This document shows positions 8,421 to 17,592 of a DNA stretch of 64,000 nt, in pieces. The notes beneath the pieces were generated by a model. It ran no database searches. It was not told where the DNA came from and saw only the letters and a list, made by a program, of their open reading frames with translations. Every line of letters begins with the position of its first letter. Position 1 is the stretch's first letter. Source of the stretch: Permianibacter aggregans. GTDB lineage: Bacteria; Pseudomonadota; Gammaproteobacteria; Enterobacterales; Permianibacteraceae. The position numbers and the translations under genes were made by a program. Location: assembly GCF_009756665.1 (NCBI RefSeq), contig NZ_CP037953.1, positions 3,534,001-3,598,000 on the forward strand, in the 5' to 3' direction.

Positions 8421-8486
8421 GAATACGATTTATTGGTTATCGAATGCTTTCAAGCATAGCCCAAGATCGAGGAGGCAGCTTCCACC

Positions 8487-9464
8487 TCAGAGTTGATTGC
8501 GCAAACCGAGATCTTCAGGGTAGGGGGCAAAATAATACTGCTCCTGCAGATAGTCGCTGGGGAAGCGACGCAGGATATTCTGCAGCAGCGTGATCGGCAC
8601 GATCAGCGGCACCTTGCCGAGCCGATACTGATCGATGCATTCATTCAGTTCCGATTTGTCGTCCGCTTGCAACTCGGTTTTGAAATGACCCATGACATGC
8701 TGCAGCACATTGGCCTGACGTTTGCGGTTCGGCTTGCGCGTCAGGCAGCTCATGAATTCGGCAAGATAGGCTTGGCGCCAGCTTTCCGCTTGTTCATTTT
8801 TTATCCCGGCCACCATTCGGCCCAGGCGTCGATAGCTGGCTTCGTTATGCGACATCAACAGCAATTTGTGGCGAGTGTGAAATCGGATGATGGCAGCCGG
8901 TGTAAAGCCTTCGTCGGCCAGTTGTTGCCAGCGGGCATAGGCAAATACCCGGGTAATAAAGTTTTCACGCAGCACCGGGTCGTGCAATCGGCCTTCCTCT
9001 TCCATCGGCAAATGCGGAAAGCGCTGCTGCAGTTGCTGGGAAACGAGACCGGCCTGATGCAGTGGGGCGCCGTCTTTGGCTTCATACAGCCGCACCCGAT
9101 CCATGCCACAGCTCGGGCTTTTGCTTTTCCAGATGTAGCCGGAAAATTCCTGTGCCGATTCACCGATCACATTGGCGTAGTGCCGCAGTGGCTCGGTGAC
9201 ATCGAGCTCCGGATTCTTGACGCCCTTGACTCGCACTTCACCTCGTTGATAGACCAGCCGGATCGGCGGACGCGGAATGCCAAGCCCGATGGCCACTTCC
9301 GGGCAAAACGGCGCAAAGCGAAAATAACGGGAGAGCTGATCGTTGATGAACGGATCGCGTTTGTGGCTGCCGTCAAAGCGGACATTCTGGCCGAGCAGAC
9401 AACTGCTGATGCCGAGCGTAATCGGTTGCGGCAAAGGTTCGAAACGAACAGCGCGGTGCGGCAT
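8487..9464 (-). CDS. DUF523-DUF1722 fusion protein (TudS-like, YbgA-like)
   Basis: 325 residues. The N-terminal half (about 15-155) is DUF523. It carries three cysteines in family positions, SSCLLG, FCPEVA and SKSPSCGMD, which in the thiouracil desulfidase TudS hold a [4Fe-4S] cluster. The C-terminal half (about 190-315) is DUF1722, the YbgA domain (ARWQQLADEG, RFHTRHKLLLMSHN, VLQHVMGHFK). DUF523-DUF1722 fusions are known. Sulfur removal from a modified nucleobase is a reasonable guess, not shown here. The ATG lies 8 bases after the antiporter stop, so the two are probably cotranscribed, and lapG follows 66 bases downstream on the same strand. Confidence 0.85.
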   Translation of the reverse strand: MPHRAVRFEPLPQPITLGISSCLLGQNVRFDGSHKRDPFINDQLSRYFRFAPFCPEVAIGLGIPRPPIRLVYQRGEVRVKGVKNPELDVTEPLRHYANVIGESAQEFSGYIWKSKSPSCGMDRVRLYEAKDGAPLHQAGLVSQQLQQRFPHLPMEEEGRLHDPVLRENFITRVFAYARWQQLADEGFTPAAIIRFHTRHKLLLMSHNEASYRRLGRMVAGIKNEQAESWRQAYLAEFMSCLTRKPNRKRQANVLQHVMGHFKTELQADDKSELNECIDQYRLGKVPLIVPITLLQNILRRFPSDYLQEQYYFAPYPEDLGLRNQL

Positions 9465-9472
9465 GGAACGGT

Positions 9473-11485
9473 TTATCCGTCTTCGGTTTCCGGGGGCAGG
9501 GATCTTTTACGGCGACCGGCCAACAGCCGATCTTCAGCGGCTTCAACGTCTTCCGGAAAGCCCATCAGAATCAGCGTATCGCCAAAGCGTAATGGGTCGG
9601 TGCGGGAAGGATATTCAAACTCATTTTCACCACGGCGCAATGAAACGATTTCGACACCAAGGTGTTCCAGATCCAGATCGCTTAGGGTGCGGCCAACGGC
9701 GCGGGCATGCAGCGTCAGCTTGACGGCGTGACGCTGCTGCGGGTGACGTGTAGCCTCATGAGTAACGTTGGCGCCAGCGCCGAGATAAAAGCCTTTCAGT
9801 TGTCGATAGCGTTCGCGCCGCGCTCGCTGCACGCGTTGCAGCACCCGTGATACCGGCACTTCCAGCATCACCAACACATGCGAAATCAGCATCAGGCTGC
9901 CTTCGAGAATTTCCGGCACCACTTCGGTGGCACCGCCTTCGCGCAACTCATCAAGATGATGATCATCGCGGGTACGCACCATCACCGGCACGTCTTCGCG
10001 CAGTGCTCGTGTGGCCGAAACAATTTGTTCGGCATGTTCAATATTGTCGACGCAGACGACCACCATGCGTGCCCGCTCGACACCGGCGGCGCGCAGAATT
10101 TCCTTGCGGCTGGCATCGCCAAAGAACACGTTGACGCCAGCTTGGCTGGCTTCCTGCACGCGCTGACTGTCGCGATCGAGTGCGATATTCTGAAAACCTT
10201 CCCATTCGGTGAAACGATAAACCAGCTGACCCACGCGGCCGAAACCGCAGATAACGATATGGTCTTCGAGTTCACCGGTCGCCGCTTCGATGATCGTGAC
10301 CGGTTTGACGTCGTCTTCAAGCCGGTGTTTTCGGCGCAGCAGAAAATCAGCGATATTGGTCGAGTGACGCAGAATCAGTGGTGCGAGCAACATGCTGGCA
10401 ATACTGGTGGCGAGCACCACCGCCAGCGTTTCATCGGTCAACAAACGGTGGTCGGCCGCCAATGCGAACAAGGCAAAACCGAATTCGCCGACCTGGGCCA
10501 GCACCAGACTGGACAACACGGCCTCACGCTGACGCTCTTTCAGAATCATCAGGCTGACGTAAATGACGCCGGCCTTCGCGGCGATGATCAACGGCAGGGC
10601 AATGGCGATTTTCTCGGCGTGCTCCACCAACGCTGCCAGTGACAGCAGATTGCCGATACTGATGAAAAACAGGCCCAACAGGACATCGCGAAACGGTCGG
10701 ATTTCCGCTTCAATTTGATGCTTGTGCTGGCTTTCGCCGAGCAGTGTGCCGGCCAGAAACGCGCCGAGCGCCATCGACAGTCCCAGTGTCTCGGTGACTT
10801 CGGCCGCGACCAGTGTCACCAGCAGGCAAACCAGCACGAACAATTCGTCACTGCCTTTTTTCGCTACCCAGTGAAACAGCGGCGGCAACACTTTGCGACC
10901 GGCAAATACCAACACGATGGCCGCGGTGATGCCTTTGGCAAAGGCCATCAACAGGTTCTGCGCCAGATTGCCATCGACGGGTGCGGCCAGCGCCGGCACC
11001 AGAATCAGTAATGGCACCGCCACCAAGTCCTGAAACAGCAATACCCCGATGGCATTGCGGCCATGGCGGGTGTTCAACTCACGTTGTTCACGCAGTTGTT
11101 TCGACACCAGCGCGGTTGATGACATTGCCAGCGCAAAGGCAATGACGACCGCTTGAGTAATGGTGAAATTCAGGAAAAACGCCAGCGGCAAAAAACCGAT
11201 CAGGGCGGAGCCAAAAAACTGCGAGGGACCAAAGGCAAACACCGCGCGTTGCAGGCTTTTCAGTTGCGGAAAGGAAAATTCCAAACCGAGCGTGAACAAC
11301 AGGAACACCAAACCGAGCTCGGTCAATAGCTTCAACTGCGCGCCGGCTTCGAACAGGTCGTAACCGAGTTCACGCAGCGCGATACCGGCGGTTAGATAGC
11401 CGAGAATCGCGGGTAGCCGCCAGCGCATCAGCAAGGCGATCGCCAGCGTCGTCAATGCCATCAGAATAATCAGCTTCAACAGCAT
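9473..11485 (-). CDS. Kef-type potassium/proton antiporter (CPA2 family)
   Basis: 670 residues. The first about 390 residues form 12-13 membrane helices of the CPA2 exchanger domain. A cytosolic RCK/TrkA-N domain starts near residue 405 with the dinucleotide-binding glycine motif VICGFGRVGQ. A TrkA-C domain occupies about 575-655 (LRFGDTLILMGFPEDVEAAE). The build matches KefB/KefC, which exchange potassium for protons under electrophile stress and are gated by glutathione adducts, but glutathione control cannot be read from sequence. The nearby broken glyoxalase I gene makes methylglyoxal protection an interesting context. It lies at the head of a leftward set with the DUF523 gene. Confidence 0.88.
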   Translation of the reverse strand: MLLKLIILMALTTLAIALLMRWRLPAILGYLTAGIALRELGYDLFEAGAQLKLLTELGLVFLLFTLGLEFSFPQLKSLQRAVFAFGPSQFFGSALIGFLPLAFFLNFTITQAVVIAFALAMSSTALVSKQLREQRELNTRHGRNAIGVLLFQDLVAVPLLILVPALAAPVDGNLAQNLLMAFAKGITAAIVLVFAGRKVLPPLFHWVAKKGSDELFVLVCLLVTLVAAEVTETLGLSMALGAFLAGTLLGESQHKHQIEAEIRPFRDVLLGLFFISIGNLLSLAALVEHAEKIAIALPLIIAAKAGVIYVSLMILKERQREAVLSSLVLAQVGEFGFALFALAADHRLLTDETLAVVLATSIASMLLAPLILRHSTNIADFLLRRKHRLEDDVKPVTIIEAATGELEDHIVICGFGRVGQLVYRFTEWEGFQNIALDRDSQRVQEASQAGVNVFFGDASRKEILRAAGVERARMVVVCVDNIEHAEQIVSATRALREDVPVMVRTRDDHHLDELREGGATEVVPEILEGSLMLISHVLVMLEVPVSRVLQRVQRARRERYRQLKGFYLGAGANVTHEATRHPQQRHAVKLTLHARAVGRTLSDLDLEHLGVEIVSLRRGENEFEYPSRTDPLRFGDTLILMGFPEDVEAAEDRLLAGRRKRSLPPETEDG

Positions 11486-11524
11486 GGAATGGCTCGTGCT
11501 CCCTCAAACACCTGAAATTCGCGC

Positions 11525-12259
11525 TTAATTGCGCGAAAAGACGTATTTTTCCCGGCGCACTGAGCGCACACCAAAACCGGCGGCTTTCAGCATCGCATAG
11601 GTTTCATCGACCATTGCCGGGTTGCCGCAAAGATAGACCAAATCGCGCTCCATGTTGGGCACTAGCGCGGCCAGCCGGGCGGTGACCCGACCGGAGAATT
11701 CATCTTTTGTTTCGGCCCGCTGGCGCGACAGGCACAGGGAAAAATGAAAGTTTGGATGGGCTTTCGCGGTCGCGCGAAAATCGTCCAGATAAAACGCTTC
11801 CTGACGCTCACGGACACCAAACAGCACATGCACTTCCAGCCCTTGCTCCAGCCATGGCCGCAATTGATGCAGCATTGATCGGTAGGGTGCGACACCGGTG
11901 CCGGTCGCCATCAGGATCAACCGACCGGGTTTTTCTTCCGGTAACACCAACTGTCCCAGCGGGCCGGCATAGGCAATCTCGGCGCCGGGTTTGGCCTGCC
12001 AAATCCATTTGGTGGCGCGACCGTTTTCGACAAAGCTCGCCACCAGTTCCAGTACCTGCGCGTCCAACGGGTTGTCGGTCAGTGTTGCAATACTGTAGCT
12101 ACGTTTCAGGATATCGCCGTTTTCATCGGGGATGTGCAGTGAAACGAATTCACCGGGACGAAACGCAAAGTTACTGCCGTCGGTTTTCTTGAAGCGTAGA
12201 ACGCGGGTGTTGGCGCTGATCGGTGCATTTTCGACCAGTTCGATGGGAAACGTTTGCAT
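11525..12259 (-). CDS. fpr: ferredoxin--NADP(+) reductase
   Basis: 244 residues, close to the roughly 248-258 of bacterial Fpr. A cytosolic FAD enzyme that passes electrons between NADPH and ferredoxin or flavodoxin. Residues 1-100 form the FAD barrel with RSYSIAT; the NADP domain follows with MATGTGVAPYRSM and YLCGNPAMVDE. The C-terminus VRREKYVFSRN has the bacterial subclass I tail beyond the usual aromatic residue. It ends 39 bases before the antiporter start on the same strand. The 299 bases between its start and the next rightward gene hold the divergent upstream regions; I see no feature there that I can support. Confidence 0.92.
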   Translation of the reverse strand: MQTFPIELVENAPISANTRVLRFKKTDGSNFAFRPGEFVSLHIPDENGDILKRSYSIATLTDNPLDAQVLELVASFVENGRATKWIWQAKPGAEIAYAGPLGQLVLPEEKPGRLILMATGTGVAPYRSMLHQLRPWLEQGLEVHVLFGVRERQEAFYLDDFRATAKAHPNFHFSLCLSRQRAETKDEFSGRVTARLAALVPNMERDLVYLCGNPAMVDETYAMLKAAGFGVRSVRREKYVFSRN

Positions 12260-12558
12260 AGTGGTTGAATTCCATTGATGGCTTGTACCAGTTTAACGTA
12301 AATCGGTGAAATGCCCCAACGCAGCGACCGTATGGCGCTTGCCCGCTGTTGGTGCCGCGCGTCATGTCGCTATCGGCACGGAGATTTGCTCAATGTGGTG
12401 CTCGGCCGCTGCGCCGGTTCAGGCGCAATTCAGTTAACAAGGAAAGATCAAGACCATTCGGTAATTTGCACGCGTTCCGGTGTTGTTGATTCAGTATCGA
12501 TTCAGCGCCTCAAGCCTTAAATGACATCAAGCAAGTTCAATCAACCGGAGTGTTGTCT

Positions 12559-13767
12559 ATGAAAACCTTGATTGTCGGACTCATGGCGGCGAGCCTGAGT
12601 GCAGGCTCATGGGCGGCCAGTGAAAGTGCCGCCGACTATGTCGAGAGCAAAAAAACGGCAGAAACGCGAATCGCGAGCTGGAGTGCGGCGCCTGTCGATC
12701 TCAGTCAGGCAACGAGCAACAGCGTTCAGAAATCGAATGGCATTATATGGCATGCAGACAAAGCGCAAACACCGGTAGAGAAACGCGCAACCCAACCACA
12801 ACAGTCATCACGCAGTCACTATTTCACATTATGGGATGCCGGTCGCGAAATGATTCGCGACGATGATGATGACGGTTATTACGCGCGCTTCAAGATTCGT
12901 TTCGATGCCGACGTCAGCATTGGTGATGCGCTGGTCTACGCCAAGCTTTATATTCGCCGGGTGGGTGACTCCGGGCCGTGGTTGCGCTATTACACCACCA
13001 ATGACTTCTGGATTTATGGCACCAGCGGTACTGACGACTACTATGTCGACACCATTCTGACTGGCGGTTATCCAACCGGTTACTACGATGTGCTGATCGA
13101 TTTGTATGAAGTGGGTTATGACGGCATTGTCGCGACAATTGGCCCGGCTGAAGACAGCAGCCTGCGTGATCTGGCTTTGGAACAAGAAGACTTTGATCGG
13201 CCATTGCATTATCTCGGTGTGCACATCAATGATGCCCGCACCGAGCTGCTCGAAGATCGGGATGGCGACGGTTACTATTCGCGCTTCAGTGTGACCGTTG
13301 ATCCGGACATGGATAATGGCACCGGAGAAGTCTATGCGATTGTTTATGCCCGCGCTGCCAGCGGTGCCTGGCTCGAAGAATTGCGTTCCGATCCATTCCC
13401 GGTTTACGTCAACAGCGGTGCCGATGCTTACCAATTTACTGCTGAATGGCAGCAAGGATATCCAACCGATCACTACGATTTTCGCATTGAATTGGTTGAT
13501 ACCTTGACCGGCTATGTGGTGGCATCGGTAGGCAGTGAAGATCCTTCGCTGTCGCGGGTACCGCTGGAAGATCAAAGCCGCGATCAACGGCCGTCACCGC
13601 CACCACCAGGTGGTGGCGATTCCGACAGCGATTCGCGTGGTTCGGGTGGTGGTGGCAGTATCAGTTACGGTCTGGTGTTGTTGCTGTTGGCGCTGCTCTG
13701 GCAACGCTCAACGGCGGTACGCACCGCGGCCGCCAACCCAGATGTCCGCTTGATCCCGAGAAAATGA
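12559..13767 (+). CDS. choice-of-anchor H family protein with GlyGly-CTERM sorting tail
   Basis: 402 residues from ATG 12559, preferred over an in-frame GTG at 12550 because CCGGAG sits 9 bases before it. Signal peptide about 1-20 (GSWA/AS). Two homologous acidic repeats follow, each built as a calcium-loop-like DDDDDGYYARFKIRFDADV or DRDGDGYYSRFSVTVDPD, then a beta-rich stretch ending GGYPTGYYD or QGYPTDHYD. A proline/glycine/serine linker leads to GGGGSISYGLVLLLLALLWQR, the GlyGly-CTERM signal processed by rhombosortase in type II secretion organisms. The tail extends 21 residues past the usual basic end and overlaps the convergent phzF gene by 60 bp. Function unknown; surface display expected. 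Confidence 0.82.
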   Translation: MKTLIVGLMAASLSAGSWAASESAADYVESKKTAETRIASWSAAPVDLSQATSNSVQKSNGIIWHADKAQTPVEKRATQPQQSSRSHYFTLWDAGREMIRDDDDDGYYARFKIRFDADVSIGDALVYAKLYIRRVGDSGPWLRYYTTNDFWIYGTSGTDDYYVDTILTGGYPTGYYDVLIDLYEVGYDGIVATIGPAEDSSLRDLALEQEDFDRPLHYLGVHINDARTELLEDRDGDGYYSRFSVTVDPDMDNGTGEVYAIVYARAASGAWLEELRSDPFPVYVNSGADAYQFTAEWQQGYPTDHYDFRIELVDTLTGYVVASVGSEDPSLSRVPLEDQSRDQRPSPPPPGGGDSDSDSRGSGGGGSISYGLVLLLLALLWQRSTAVRTAAANPDVRLIPRK

Positions 13768-14565
13768 TCGCACTTCGCTGTACAGGCGGCTCGGTGACGG
13801 CGGTGTCATCCAGTCGCCTTGAGCAATGGTCAAACGAATGATACCGGTGCGCTGATGCAGTAACGCGGTCAGCGCACCGGCCGCCATGCCGGTGGCCGAC
13901 TCTTCATCAATACCGAACGCTGGCGCAAACATTCGGGCCGCCGCGTCGTAATGTCCACTTGCGGTTTGCACAAAAACATAAAAACCAATCAGGCCATGCG
14001 CCATCGACAATTGTTCGATCGCTGCCTGCGAAGGGCGCAGTGCCGCCAGTTGTTCTCGCTCGCGTAATTCCAGCAATAGAAACGGCGCACCCGTGCTGAC
14101 CATCGCCGGCGCACTGGCCAGCGGCATCTGCGCCGGATCGAGGCCAAGGCTGTGCAAAGCTTGGGCAATCACCACCTCATCCGGAGACGGCGAAAAACGT
14201 GGCGGTGCCACCTGCATCCAGATCTGATCGGCATTCACTTCAATGATGCGTTCGCCGGCATTCAATACTTTGATGAATTCCCCCTCGCCAATCAGTCCTT
14301 TTGATCGTAACAGGCTGAATGCGCCAATCGTGGCATGGCCGCAATCGGCAATCGGTTTATTCGGCGTGAAAAATTGCAGACGAATGCGGTTGCCATCAAT
14401 GCCATCGACAAACGCGGTTTCCGAATAACCGAGCTTGGCAGCCAGCTTTTGTTTTTCCTGCTCACGCATTGCTCCGCTATCAAGTACCACCCCGGCGGGG
14501 TTGCCGCCATTGCCGTGTTCATCGGTAAAAGCCATGGTCAGAAAGCTTGGGGGTTCGGCAGACAT
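13708..14565 (-). CDS. PhzF-family isomerase/epimerase
   Basis: 285 residues. The PhzF fold is a duplicated hot-dog-like barrel related to diaminopimelate epimerase. Seen: GNGGNPAGVVL near residue 15, SETAFV with the catalytic-position glutamate near residue 49, FTPNKPIADCGHATIGAF, and EESATGMAAGALTALL near residue 215. True phenazine PhzF works inside an operon; there are no other phenazine genes here, so the substrate is unknown and this is probably a general family member. Its last 60 bases overlap, tail to tail, the 3' end of the choice-of-anchor H gene. RBS AGGAAATACC lies before the ATG. Confidence 0.88.
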   Translation of the reverse strand: MSAEPPSFLTMAFTDEHGNGGNPAGVVLDSGAMREQEKQKLAAKLGYSETAFVDGIDGNRIRLQFFTPNKPIADCGHATIGAFSLLRSKGLIGEGEFIKVLNAGERIIEVNADQIWMQVAPPRFSPSPDEVVIAQALHSLGLDPAQMPLASAPAMVSTGAPFLLLELREREQLAALRPSQAAIEQLSMAHGLIGFYVFVQTASGHYDAAARMFAPAFGIDEESATGMAAGALTALLHQRTGIIRLTIAQGDWMTPPSPSRLYSEVRSFSRDQADIWVGGRGAYRR

Positions 14566-14795
14566 GAGGTGGTATTTCCTCTAGTTGGTGAGGTTGTGAA
14601 CCGTGGTGTTGATTACCTTACAAGTTCTTGTTGGGAGATCAAGAAAACAAAAGGAAACACTATGTCGCCAAATGCGTGTTTTTATGGCAAGGAGAACCGT
14701 CTGATCCTGATGACCAGCTTGGCAATCAGGAAAGGCTGGATTTTATGGCAAGCAAAACGCGAGAATGAGTCCTCAATGCAAAAGAGGCTTTTTCG

Positions 14796-15320
14796 TTGGC
14801 TGTTATCTTGGGAATTGACCCCGGTTTCCGAACCACCGGTTTTGGTGTCGTGCGGATGCTCGGCAGCAAACCACAATACGTCATGTCCGGCTGTATTCGT
14901 GTCGCGGAACTGCCGTTGGCCGAGCGTCTGCGCACCATTTATGACGGCATCAAATCGGTGATACTTGAATGTCGGCCGGACGAAGTCGCCATCGAGCAGG
15001 TGTTCCAGGGTAAAAACGCTGACAGCGCGCTGAAACTTGGTCAGGCACGTGGTGCAGCGATTGTCGCTGCGGCGGAAGCGGGCATCGCGGTGTCTGAATA
15101 CTCCGCTCGACAGGTCAAACAAGCCGTGGTGGGTACCGGTGCTGCCGATAAAACCCAGGTCCAGATGATGGTCTGCAAGCTGCTGAATCTCGATGGCGTG
15201 CCGCAAGCCGATGCTGCCGACGCCATTGCCATCGCCTTGTGTCACGGCCACGGCATGAATAATCTGGTGCACAATGCCGGCCTGATGCTGACTCGGCGTC
15301 GGCGCGGCCGGATGCGCTGA
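14796..15320 (+). CDS. ruvC: crossover junction endodeoxyribonuclease RuvC
   Basis: 174 residues. The resolvase that cuts Holliday junctions on RuvAB-bound DNA. Catalytic acidic residues are visible: GIDPG (Asp about 7), AIEQVF (Glu about 67) and ADAADAIAIALCHG (two Asp near 140). The start is a TTG, supported by AAGAGG 8 bases upstream and by the conserved MAVILGIDPG opening. It heads the ruvC-ruvA-ruvB cluster. In many relatives yebC lies immediately upstream; here the 230 bases before ruvC contain no such gene. Confidence 0.96.
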   Translation: MAVILGIDPGFRTTGFGVVRMLGSKPQYVMSGCIRVAELPLAERLRTIYDGIKSVILECRPDEVAIEQVFQGKNADSALKLGQARGAAIVAAAEAGIAVSEYSARQVKQAVVGTGAADKTQVQMMVCKLLNLDGVPQADAADAIAIALCHGHGMNNLVHNAGLMLTRRRRGRMR

Positions 15321-15363
15321 GTCGTCATTATTCCAATAAACAATGATTTCAATGAGGTAGCTC

Positions 15364-15966
15364 ATGATTGGTCGCCTGCGCGGCGTATTGGTGGAAAAGC
15401 GGCCACCGGAAGTGTTGGTCGAATGCCACGGTGTCGGTTATGAGGTGCTGGTTCCACTGTCGGCGTTTCCTTCATTGCCGGATGCCGGCAAGGAAGTGAC
15501 GCTGCACTGCCATTTTGTTGTGCGCGAAGATGCCCAGCTGCTGTTCGGCTTCCACGACAAGGACGATAGGGCGATGTTCCGTGAGCTGATCAAGGTCAAT
15601 GGCGTAGGCCCGAAGCTGGCATTGGCAGTTCTCAGCGGGCTGCCGCGCGATGAGTTCGTGCGCTGCATTCATGATGGCGATTTGAAATTGCTCAGCAAAG
15701 TGCCGGGGGTTGGTAAAAAGACCGCCGAGCGCCTGGTCATCGAAATGCGCGACCGCCTGAAGGACTGGGATGTGCCATCGATTCTGCAACCGGTAGCAAG
15801 CGGTACTACTGTCTCCCAATCCTCGGCAACCCAGGAAGCGGTCAGCGCCCTGGTCGCGCTTGGCTACAAACCGCAGGATGCGTCAAAAGTCATCAGCCAG
15901 GTGGAAACCGGTGGCGAAAGCGCCGAAGAACTTATTCGCCTTGCGCTGCGACACATGGCAAAATAA
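15364..15966 (+). CDS. ruvA: Holliday junction branch migration protein RuvA
   Basis: 200 residues, typical length. RuvA binds four-way junctions as a tetramer and loads RuvB. The N-terminal OB fold (about 1-64) opens MIGRLRGVL. Two helix-hairpin-helix motifs follow ([16 protein letters not shown] and [17 protein letters not shown]). A flexible linker precedes the RuvB-binding three-helix domain (about 152-200). It starts 43 bases after ruvC with GAGGTAG upstream. The 187 bases between it and ruvB contain no feature I can support. Confidence 0.97.
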   Translation: MIGRLRGVLVEKRPPEVLVECHGVGYEVLVPLSAFPSLPDAGKEVTLHCHFVVREDAQLLFGFHDKDDRAMFRELIKVNGVGPKLALAVLSGLPRDEFVRCIHDGDLKLLSKVPGVGKKTAERLVIEMRDRLKDWDVPSILQPVASGTTVSQSSATQEAVSALVALGYKPQDASKVISQVETGGESAEELIRLALRHMAK

Positions 15967-16153
15967 CGCAACTCTCGGATTTTGCTGAAAAAATACATTG
16001 GTACCCATGCAAAATCGGGACTGGCGCACATGGAACTTATATAAGAGCTGATAGTCTCTGGCTCCATTGGGCGCCGTCAGGAATGCAAAGTCTGCTCGGA
16101 CGCATCATTGGCCGCCTGATCGCGGCTTTTCAGGGCTATAGACCGCAATAACG

Positions 16154-17191
16154 ATGATAGAAACCGATCGCCTGGTCACTGCGAGTGGCAGCAAACAAGA
16201 AGATCATGTCGATCGGGCTATCCGGCCGACCCGGCTGGCCGACTACACCGGCCAGGAGCCGGTGCGTCAGCAGATGGGGATTTTTCTGGAAGCGGCTCGT
16301 GGTCGCAAAGAAGCACTCGATCATGTGCTGATTTTCGGCCCCCCCGGCCTCGGCAAAACCACGCTCGCTTCGATCATCGCCAACGAAATGGGCGTCAACA
16401 TCAAGCACACCTCTGGCCCGGTGCTGGAAAAAGCCGGCGACTTGGCCGCGATGCTGACCGGTCTTGAGTCCAACGATGTGCTGTTTATCGACGAAATTCA
16501 TCGCCTGTCGCCCGTCGTGGAAGAAATTCTCTATCCGGCGATGGAGGATTATCAGCTCGACATCATGATTGGTGAAGGCCCGGCTGCCCGCTCCATCAAA
16601 CTCGATTTACCGCCGTTTACGCTGATTGGCGCGACGACCCGTGCCGGTCTGCTGACTTCGCCGCTGCGTGATCGCTTCGGTATCGTTCAGCGTTTGGAAT
16701 TTTATTCGGTCGCCGATCTGACCCAGATTGTGTTGCGCTCAGCCAGTTTATTGAAAGTGCCGATGGACGCCGCCGGCGCTCATGAGATCGCTCGCCGGGC
16801 TCGCGGCACGCCGCGCATCGCCAACCGTTTGCTGCGCCGTGTGCGCGATTACGCTGAAGTCAAAGCCAATGGTCATGTAACCGAAGACGTCGCGGCGCGC
16901 GCGCTCGATTTACTCGATGTCGACATGAACGGTTTCGATACGATGGATCGCAAGCTGCTGCTGACCATCATCGAGAAATTCGATGGCGGTCCGGTGGGGC
17001 TCGATAGTTTGGCAGCGGCGATTGGCGAAGAACGCGACACCATTGAAGATGTGCTGGAACCGTTTCTGATTCAACAAGGTTTTATCCAGCGCACGCCGCG
17101 CGGCCGTATGGCGGCAAAATTGGCATATCAACATTTTGGTTTGATTCCGCGCGCCCAGAGTGGTGAGCTGTTCAACGGAGAATCGGCATGA
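16154..17191 (+). CDS. ruvB: Holliday junction branch migration ATPase RuvB
   Basis: 345 residues. The hexameric AAA+ motor of branch migration. Walker A is GPPGLGKTT, Walker B FIDEIHRL, sensor/arginine-finger region [18 protein letters not shown], and a C-terminal winged helix (about 260-335) contains the TPRGR motif. The stop overlaps the ybgC start by 4 bases (ATGA), which ties the ruv genes to the tol operon. Confidence 0.97.
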   Translation: MIETDRLVTASGSKQEDHVDRAIRPTRLADYTGQEPVRQQMGIFLEAARGRKEALDHVLIFGPPGLGKTTLASIIANEMGVNIKHTSGPVLEKAGDLAAMLTGLESNDVLFIDEIHRLSPVVEEILYPAMEDYQLDIMIGEGPAARSIKLDLPPFTLIGATTRAGLLTSPLRDRFGIVQRLEFYSVADLTQIVLRSASLLKVPMDAAGAHEIARRARGTPRIANRLLRRVRDYAEVKANGHVTEDVAARALDLLDVDMNGFDTMDRKLLLTIIEKFDGGPVGLDSLAAAIGEERDTIEDVLEPFLIQQGFIQRTPRGRMAAKLAYQHFGLIPRAQSGELFNGESA

Positions 17192-17592
17192 CGCCGTTTG
17201 TATTTCCGGTGCGCGTCTATTACGAAGACACGGATCTGGCTGGCGTCGTCTATTACGCCAATTACCTGAAGTTTTATGAGCGCGGCCGTACCGAGATGGT
17301 GCGTGCCATTGGTCTTGATCAGGCCATGTTGATTGAGCAAGGGCTGGCGTTTGCCGTGGCCCGTGCCGAAGTCGATTACCTGAAATCGGCGCGCTTCAAT
17401 GACGCGCTTGATGTTGTTACCGAGGTGGAGCGTTTTGGTCGCGCTTCGGTCACCTTCAAGCAGCAAATTCGTTTGAGCAATGACCCTGAAACCATTTTGT
17501 CACGCGCCATCATCAAAGTGGCCTGCGTGACCGTCAATGATATGAAGCCGGCGGCATTGCCGGAATTGTTAGTGAAGGAGTGGCAAGCGTGA
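17188..17592 (+). CDS. ybgC: Tol-Pal-associated acyl-CoA thioesterase YbgC
   Basis: 134 residues, a single hot-dog fold of the 4-hydroxybenzoyl-CoA thioesterase type. The family opening [20 protein letters not shown] contains the catalytic Asp. In Escherichia coli YbgC hydrolyses short acyl-CoAs and touches phospholipid enzymes; its exact role in the Tol system is unsettled. It starts inside the ruvB stop and its own stop overlaps tolQ, as in most gammaproteobacteria. Confidence 0.95.
   Translation: MTPFVFPVRVYYEDTDLAGVVYYANYLKFYERGRTEMVRAIGLDQAMLIEQGLAFAVARAEVDYLKSARFNDALDVVTEVERFGRASVTFKQQIRLSNDPETILSRAIIKVACVTVNDMKPAALPELLVKEWQA

Noticed and set aside
8493-9731. 412-codon rightward open frame opposite the DUF523-DUF1722 gene
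   Set aside because: Shadow frame crossing two supported leftward genes; no recognisable domain.
14662-14961. Open frame with a fair ribosome site upstream of and overlapping ruvC, as a yebC remnant or small gene
   Set aside because: No YebC-like residues; most of the frame is the antisense-free shadow of ruvC in another phase and the remainder has no protein character.
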